60,000 nt of DNA from Branchiostoma floridae (Eukaryota > Chordata > Leptocardii > Amphioxiformes > Branchiostomatidae): positions 14,225,704 through 14,285,703 of the forward strand of contig NC_049982.1 of NCBI RefSeq assembly GCF_000003815.2, given 5' to 3'. The notes beneath the pieces are model-generated. The model saw only the letters and a list, made by a program, of their open reading frames with translations. It did no database searches and was not told the origin of the DNA. Positions 25,801-34,800 of this stretch are shown in pieces (position 1 is the stretch's first letter; each line of letters begins with the position of its first letter). Made by a program: the position numbers and the translations under genes.

Positions 25801-28800
25801 AAAGTGATACAATTTCATTTACTTTATTCACTGAAAGTCCATGCCCAAAGTTACAATGGTGCATTAATGTTGGTTTTGGTGGGGATCAATGGGATTTGTT
25901 AAGAAAAATCCTACAACGGTTTGTGTTTATTACAACAGGCTGGCTCCTGGTGTGGTCAGCTAGTTTTGTTGCAGCCTTCTTCACCGTCCTGTACACACTG
26001 TCATTTGGGCGGCCAAAGGCAGAGGCCTGGTGCATCGCCTTTGTCACATCCTTCCTGTCGGACCTCATTGTGGTTCAGCCTGTCAAGCTAGTTGTTGTGG
26101 CGGTGGTCTTTGCTCTCTTCCTCAAGGTGAAAATCTCAATGCTTGTAGATAAACTGTAACTATTGAAGATGTTTGACAAAGAGTGTTACTGCAAACTGAG
26201 TAACCTTATAATGTAGTTGATACTGTCACAGTGGTTTTGAAGATGGATGGATTTTTATCACCTAGTCAATGTCTAAAATGTGAGCAATTTCAGAATAAGA
26301 CTGGACATTGATTCAAGCCATATTTGACAACTGTTCATGCAGGACAGTATCAACTGATATAGACAGCAGGTTCAACCAACAATATCTTTAAATACATGTA
26401 CATGTAATTACTGTCCCTAATGAACAGGGTAGAATGCTTAATGTGTAAGTTGCATGTTGAACATTTTCAAATGATCAGGCCTGCATGATTCTGTGTCCTT
26501 CTTTCATATGACAACTGTTGTAAGTTACATGTGTCTTGATTTGCCCAGTCTCCAGTCACAGAGGAAAATCCTGAGCCTGTTCCACTCTGCAAGGATGAGG
26601 AGTACCTGCCAAGCAAAAGAGACAGGGTAGGGATAAAAAAATGAACAGCCTAGAATTAAGTTAGGACCAACAATTTTACATTTTTTACTACATGTAGTTG
26701 CATAAGCAAATTTTATAAGCTGCTGTTTTCATGTTTGATAGACTTTTTGTGTCCCCCACACAGCTGCCTGTGGTGACCAGGCCTCCTGATAAAGCAGAGC
26801 TATCTGAGGCTAGGTTGAAGAAACTGGAGGACAAGAAAAGGCGCAGCGCAATTATTGAGGTTCTCATCTGTTCTTCTTTGCTTGATGCTTACTCAGAATT
26901 TGTAGAGAAATTAGCAAATTAAATTTGGGGCTGCACTCCTTTTGTTTTGTGCCTGCAATCGTTAGATATGAATTGAATAAGATCATGTTTTTCTTCTCTT
27001 ATTGGAACTACTATAACACATGTGGAGTATGTGACACAAACTAACTAACTAACAAACTCAGTCTAAACTACATAATTTGTAGCACAGTTGCAGAGACCAT
27101 TGTCAGCTGTTAGTGATTAAGCTTTAGATATACATGTAATTTGTCCCTTTTTCTACCACTAAGAGTTGATTATTTTGTCCACTTATCCTTTGGTTGACTG
27201 ACTAATACTATGTTCATTATTTTCAAATGTCATTTTTTCTTTTCATTAGATATCCTGTTAAAATGCAGCTTTGAAAAAGCACCGAGTTAATTTGTGATTT
27301 GTTGTAGGTATGGTTGTTTGTGATCTTCGTGTTGGTGGTGACGATGATTGCGTACAATGAAAAAGATCCAATGGCTTTTCACATGAATGAGTCGGTGAAA
27401 AATTCGCTTCTGTATGAAACAGAGGAACTTACATTTGAGGAGGTAAGACCAAGAAAAACATCACAATCAGTTTTATAGTAGAAAAAATGTATCAAATTTC
27501 ATTCCTTTACTCACTACCCTACATGACTTACATAAAAATTAACTAAACCGACTGCTACATCTCTGTAGGTTGCAGATGTGGAGTCCTTCTGGACATGGCT
27601 CCAGGCTGGACTCATCCCAACATTGTACCACAACGCTTGGTACAATGGCAGGGTGAATCCTGCACCAGTCATCATGGGAAATGGGAAGTCCTGGTTAGTG
27701 GGGGCTGCTGCCATACGCCAGGTCAGACTGGAACCTGGTAAGAAATGTTTGGCTACACACGTACATGTAGGTCTTCCTTGTAGAATTTTTTTTCATCCCT
27801 AAAGGAATCATGAAGCTGTACATTCTGTTACATAAATTAACTTGCTGTTTGTCTTTTTAATTACACTTCTGTGACATACATTTTGTAATTGACACAGATT
27901 TATGAATCATGAACTAAATTTAGATGTTTACAGGTGTACATTTTTGTACACTCAGTTTAACGTAAACTTTGAATGAAACTTGCAATCCATGCAACATGGC
28001 TTTGAAAAGTGTGGCTGTATGCCTTTTAAATCCCTGTGAATGCCTACCAAAAAAATACAATGTCCACTTTGTCCTTAGAACTTCCTTGTGAAGTGCCTGA
28101 GCAAATGCAAACATACGGCAAACGTTGTGTCCTGAGCTTCTCCCTGACGGACATGGATACAGCCAATTACAGCACTGGCTGGCAAAACAGCAGCATTTCA
28201 AACAACACTGATAGTGAGGAGATGCTCAAGCCATGGGTGTACACTTTCGCATCTCTTACTGATGGTGAGTCCTTTAGTACCATCCTCCGTAGTGACCGCT
28301 GGCTCAATACTTTTGCTTGCTAACCAGTATTGAGTCAGCCATCACTACGGAGGATGGTACTTAGGCTAGGTGAGTCCTGGAAAATTGCAAGAAAAGGTCT
28401 TGTTGTCTTCGTCCATATCAGCCATGGTCCTTAATTAGCATGTCGCTTGTGCGCGGCATGCTCTCCAAGCTCTTTCGAAGTAAACAGTCGGAAGTGAAAG
28501 GAGGCTCCTCCCACTTCCTGTGTTCCCGTGAGTGATGACGTCAGTTTTTGAAGTTTCGCTGTGGAAAGTGGTCACGCTCTCCGAGCTCTTGTGTTCCCAT
28601 ATTTTTCTTCTTTTTCTAGCGCTATGAGTGATTCAAAAAAGGATAGTAGGAGACGTAAAGGGTCTCATGGTTCTCATAGTTCGTCCAGTAGGCATTCTTC
28701 TAGTGATAAACGCGCTCGCGAGGAGTTTTCACGTAGTAAATCGAGTTCTTCGTCACCACGTGGTATCGGGGACAAGCGCGAACTTGTCAGCGCCCCCCTC

Positions 28801-31800
28801 CCCCCCGGACACGAACGTGGAGACGGCGCGCTTGCGGACGGCCGTTCCACGGAGGACCCGGAGAGTAGCGGGCAAAAAGAGCTACTGCTAGAGGGGCAGA
28901 AGAGTCCTCGTCTTCCTCGGGAGCCGAACGGAGATAAGTCTCCTGTGCGTACGCCGGAATGGCCGGGAGATTTGGGCGAATTGAGAGACCTTCTCGGGGT
29001 CAACGTCATCCAGCAAGACCAAAACTCTCTTCGCGTAGCGTTTGGGTTAATGTCTGAAGAATTCAAAGGAGTTAAAGAGATCTTAGGGTCTATCGCCGCT
29101 TCAGTCGGCGCAAAGAGGCATATAGGCGCTCCTTCTGAGCTTGAGTCCGAAGTTACCCCCTCGAAGAGGTCGCGTTTTGACAGCGGCGATGAGTCAACAT
29201 GTTCGGCGGCGAGCGATATGTCTTTTGTGCCGTTCGACCGTGAGCCGGCCGCCCCGGAAAAAGTGTGGACTGCCCGGCAGTCCGTGGTGCGGTTTGCCGC
29301 AGATTATTTCGACTTAAAGAAAGAGCGCAAGACAGAGTCCTTGACGCACTGGCAAAACAAGTATTTGCTGCCCTCTAATGCTCCGAAAGAGCTGTCGGTG
29401 CCTGAGTTAGATTCAGCCGCTAAAGAGATGATCAAGTCGATCGACTTTTACAAAGGTAAGTCGGCTCTTCAGGTCGATAGAAATCTAGCTTCGGTTCATA
29501 CTAAGTTGTTGCATGTAGTGGCACCAGTTTTGAATCTTTGGCAGATGTTGAAAGAATGTAACGGCGAGATTTCTGAGCCTGATAGAGATATTATGCAGGA
29601 CTGTGCAGCTACTGCTGTTTGGCTCTTAGGCTCAGCTCACTCGAAGATCGCTGACGTTCGTAGATCATCTCTAGCGGAAGTTTCCTATCAGCCTACGGCT
29701 AAGGATTTGTTTGGTTTGATTCCTGATGACCCTACTCAGTTATTGAGGAATGATTTGGGCTCTAAAGCTAGAGAATTGGCTTCAGGCAAGAAAGCCTTAG
29801 TTGATACTTTGAAACCAAAGCAGTCGTCCCAGCGGGGGCGAGGCGCTTCGAGCGCTTCTACCTCGAGGGGCAGGGGTGGCTTTCGCGGCAATCGGAAGTT
29901 CCGCCCTCCCCCCTCTCGCCAGTCAGGAGGAAACTCCAACTCTAAGTTCTACTGGGGTTCGCAGTTTTCCCGCACCTCCAATCAGTCAGGAGACGGGAAG
30001 AAATCTAAGTAGTATCTCCCAGTCTTGTTTACATCAGCTTTTACGCCGGCGATTGCCTGCACTTCAACCTGTACCTCATCCTTTGCCGAATCCCCTCCCT
30101 CATGGAGGGCGTTTAAAGTTTTTTTTGCCAGTTTGGCGCAAGCTAACTTCAGACCAAGTTATTCTGGATATAGTTAAGGGGTATAGGTTGCCGTTCAAAC
30201 GATCGCCGCCAGTGCAAACTAGTATTCCTTGGACCCGTGCTATGACACGGGAGCAAGTTTTGGCTATTGATTCTGAGATTGCTTCTATGTTGAATAAAGG
30301 GGCAATTCAAGAGGTTCCCTTCAGTTCTGATTTGTTTATTTCTAGACTGTTTACAGTGCCCAAGAAAACAGGCGGGCTTCGGCCAGTTATCAATCTTAGA
30401 CCTCTTAATAGGTGTCTTTTTGTTCCAAAGTTCAAAATGGAAAGCCTGGGTATGGTCAGAGAGTTAGTTCGTCCAGGTGATTTTTTTTGCAAAATAGACC
30501 TCACTGATGCGTACTTTACAGTAGCCATCCACCCGAATCATCACCGTTTTCTTACGTTTGCGTGGAAGAACAAGTTTTTCTCGTTCGTTTGTTTACCGTT
30601 TGGCGTTTCGAGCGCCCCACTTGTGTTTACGAAGCTTCTTAAGGTGGTGGTTTCGCACCTAAGACGTAGAGGCATCAGGTTGATTATTTATTTAGATGAT
30701 ATGCTGATTTTTGCAGACAGTAGTGATCGATGTAGGCAAGATGCCATCACAGCGACAGACTTCATTGCCCATGTTGGGTTTGTCACAAATTTGGGTAAGT
30801 CTGTCCTGGAGCCAACTCAGTGTATTACCTTTCTTGGTTCAGGGTTAAACTCTTTGAGTATGTGTCTGTTTCTCCCTGGTGTCAAACTACAGGAGTTGAG
30901 CCAGTTAGCTGGCGAAGTACTAGAGAGAGAGTGCCTGTCAGCACGGCAGTTAGCAAGTGTCATCGGGAAGTTCCAAGCAGCCACAGTGTCCGTACTGCTC
31001 GGTCCTCTGCATCTTCGACATTTGCAACTTCTCCTCATCTCATGTCTACGACAATCTGGCGGTTTTTGGCAAACTCCCGTTCGACTAACCGAGTCAGCAC
31101 GTCAGGACCTTATCTGGTGGAGGGACGAGCTACGCCTTCACAATTATCGTCCGATTCACTGTCCGGAAGAAAACGTAGTGATCGAAACCGAGCTGGGGAG
31201 CATTCGCAAATGGCGTGAGCACAGGCGGGCGTTGGTCGCGCGCAGAACGCGGACAGCACATAAATCAGTTGGAAATGCTGGCAGTCTTTCTGGCACTGAA
31301 GGCCTTTTGCAAGGACAGGGCGAACTGTACAGTACGAGTCAAATCGGACAACTCAACCGTAGTTTCGTACATCAACCGCCGAGGCGGCACAAGGTCGCCA
31401 GCCCTTTCAAATCTGGCTCTAAGCCTGTGGGATTACTGCGTGGAGAGAAGCATCCTGTTGTCAGCCGATCACGTGGCGGGTGTAACCAACGTAAGAGCGG
31501 ACTTCAGGTCCAGACACTTCGCTCGCACAACAGAGTGGTCACTCTGCCCACAAGTGTTTCAGGCCATACAGAAGATGTGTCCCAGTCTGCGCAGAGCGGG
31601 AGCGGTAGATCTCTTCGCATCCCGACTCAACAGGAAACTACCCAAGTTTGTGTCTTGGGAGCCAGACCCAGAGAGTCTGGGGACGAATGCGTTCACGATG
31701 AACTGGAACCAGTGGGAAGCTCTGTATGCCTTTCCCCCATTCAAGATCATCGAGAGGGTCTTGAGGAAGGTCCGCCAGGACCAAGTAACAGTGCACTTTG

Positions 31801-34800
31801 TGGCACCAATTTGGGACACAGCGGCATGGTATCCACTGATACTAGAAATGTCCGTGAGAAAACCAGTACGGCTGCCTCGGTACCCGTCGCTTCTCACACA
31901 ACCAGGAGACGGAAGTCAGCACCCGCTGAGCAGCACATTACGTATGGCCATGTGGACTGTCTCCGGCGTCAGTTCCGAGAGTTCGACATTTCGGAAGGAG
32001 TTACAGAGATCCTCCTCGCCTCCTGGCGTCCTAAGACCAGAGGACTCTATGCGTCAGCGTGGAGGAAATGGGCTCGCTGGAGCCGTTCTCGGGGTTTGGA
32101 TCCCGTTTATGCACCTCTGAGTAAGGTACTGGATTTTCTTCATCATTTGTTTTCTACGGGTTTCCAATATAGAACACTCAATGTTTATAGATCTGCAATA
32201 TCTTCCACTCATGTCAATGTAGAGGGAAAACCAGTAGGAGCACACTCCCTTGTCTCCCGGTTTATGAAGGGAGTGTTTGAGCTTAGACCGCCCATGCCCA
32301 AGCATATTGCTATTTGGGATGTCTCTGTTGTTCTGAAGTTCCTCAGACAGTGGTCTCCTGCGAAGTGCCTGAGTTTGAAGCAGCTCACCTTCAAGGTTGC
32401 TATGCTAGTGGCGCTAGTGTCTGCTGGTCGGGAACAATCGCTAGCTCTGCTCAGTACAAGTCACATGTCTTCGTCTAAAGAGGGGATTTTGTTTGTTATT
32501 GATAAGGTCACAAAAACGTCACGTCCAGACAAACCTTCACATTCTTTGTGGGTGGCGAAGTTTGACAACAAAGTGTTGTGTCCGGTCACTTATCTGCGGG
32601 CATACTTAGAGAGAACTGCTAGGTTTCGCTCCTCGTCTGACTCTCGGGTGTTTCGGGGGTTAGTCAAGCCTCATAAGGCGGTTGGATCTTCCACTATTGC
32701 CCGTTGGCTTAAGCAAATGTTGTCTGAAGCAGGTATCAAAGAGTACTCAGGCCATTCAGTCAGAAGCGCTTCAGCTTCAGCTGCCTTCAAGGCTGGCGTT
32801 TCTGTTAAGGATATTTTGAAGGCGGCAAATTGGGCCAATGCTACTACATTCGAGAGGTTCTATAATAAACCTTCTAACTCTTCTAGTTTCCACTTTGGTT
32901 GTTCAGTGCTGGCCTCGGCTTCAAAGTCATGCTAATTAAGGACCATGGCTGATATGGACGAAGACAAATACAAATTGGACAAACTTACGTGTCAGGACAA
33001 TTGTAGTTGTCTGTCGTCCATTGAAGCCATGGTCCTTCCCGCCCTAGTATCTTGCTAGGGTTCGCTTTTAGTTTCCCACCCTAAGTTTTCGGCCAGCACT
33101 GTTGCTTCTAAAAAACTGACGTCATCACTCACGGGAACACAGGAAGTGGGAGGAGCCTCCTTTCACTTCCGACTGTTTACTTCGAAAGAGCTTGGAGAGC
33201 ATGCCGCGCACAAGCGACATGCTAATTAAGGACCATGGCTTCAATGGACGACAGACAACTACAATTGTCCTGACACGTAAGTTTGTCCAATTTGTATTTA
33301 ATCACTAGGAAATCTTCTAATGGAGGTGTTTTCTATTTCTTGTTGTAGAACATCATTAGCATGTAGCACTAGGATTTCTTATTGATGACAAGTTTTGACA
33401 CATCAATTCAACAGCAAAAACAGAAAGAAACTTTGTACATATAGTTGTATAATATATATAGATCTGCAATGTGCTGTTCTAAAGCAACTTGGAAAGTCTT
33501 AAAGAGTAGATAAAATGTACATATCTTGTTGTAGATCTGAATAAACTCAAAGACTTGACACGATTGTATAGCACATTACAGTCTAATGTTATAAAGATCA
33601 TAAAAGCATTGTGCATTGTGCTTGTCTACTGCATCTGTTGTCACTTCTGTCTCCTGTGTTACTTTAGGGTTTCCGACATTTGGTGAGCATGGAAGCTACA
33701 TTGGAGGAGGCTACAGCACGAGTTTGGATCCTTCTGTCCTCTTCTCTAACCAAACACGGGAAGAGCTGCTGCAGGATGGAGGCTGGCTGGATGAGAACAC
33801 ACGTGCTGTTATGGTATATAACAACAAGCTCGTCGTTCTTGCTCTGCAAGTTTTTCTGTTGGTGTAACATGTCTGTTGTGTCACTGTGATTTTAGTGTGG
33901 TTCCATTTATTGGTGTGTGTTATGTTTGTGAACAAGTGGGCTTTTAAATACTAAATTGCACTTTCTCTGTTTGGAGCAAACATGTACATGTAGCATCAGC
34001 CTGAAATAATTACCATTCCAGACATTCTAATCACCATACTTAACCTTTGTCTAAAAAAAGGGATGCAAAGGCTTCTAGGATCGAGAATATAGCAAAAAAG
34101 ACAAAAAGTACCAGGCATACATAAAAGTTAAGTTCCTTTAATTCTATCCAGGTGGAGGTGCTCATGTATAATCCTGATGCCAACCTTTTCTCCGTGGTAA
34201 CGTTTCTGGTGGAGTTTACCTACTACGGGAACGCCTACCCCTCAGTCGTGATCTCCACACTCCGCCTCTTCCAGACCTCCCAAATCCTCTTACTGGCCCT
34301 GAAGGGAGTCATGGTGCTGTTCCTCTTCATCTTCTTATTTAGAGAAGGTATGTCATGTCCAGAAAAACAACTGATTTAGCTTCATTCTTAAAGGAATCGA
34401 AGGCATGAGGGCCCACAGAAGAATGCTGTGAACTGATACATGTACCAAGATGTTTTGCACAATAAACAAGTAGAAATCTGGTAGAAACTTTTTTCAATGT
34501 GGTTGTTTTTGTACACTCCAGCCATTGTGCTCATTGAATTGATGACTTTCTTCAACACATGTCTTGGACCCCACTCCCAGGAAAGCAGCTGATGGCAAGT
34601 CCAGTGGAGTACCTGTTGGAGGTGTGGAACTGGGTGGAGCTGCTCGTCATCCTGGCCGGTTTCTCCACGCTGGGCGTGTACTTCCAGACCCAGTCCGTGA
34701 TCGACCAGGTGAGCGAGCCCGGCGGCCACACCCAGTTCTCGGTGTACCGCCGTGCGACCGGCTGGGTGGAGGTGTACACCTACGTGACGGCCGGCCTGAT

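Larger units (their letters stand above)
28403..33299 (+). mobile_element. DIRS-like tyrosine-recombinase retrotransposon in intron 36
   Basis: A 4.9 kb element in the same orientation as gene 1. Its ends carry a ~130-bp inverted terminal repeat (28420-28549 and 33110-33240) that I read as identical. An internal complementary region (32928-33037) equals the reverse complement of the joined right and left ends. It encodes a gag-like ORF, RT, RNase H, a methyltransferase-like part and a tyrosine recombinase. No target-site duplication: left and right ends share only TT. These are the defining traits of the DIRS group, which integrates by recombinase through a circular DNA. Identical terminal repeats suggest a recent insertion. 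Confidence 0.93.

Noticed and set aside
31215-32120. Separate 301-codon gene
   Set aside because: It is the RNase H/methyltransferase part of the DIRS element in a shifted frame; the last part reads across the recombinase out of frame.
34522-34580. Upstream start of gene 1 exon 39 at the AG near 34522
   Set aside because: In the phase set by exon 38 this would meet a TGA before the conserved TM8 segment; the acceptor at 34580 keeps the frame open.
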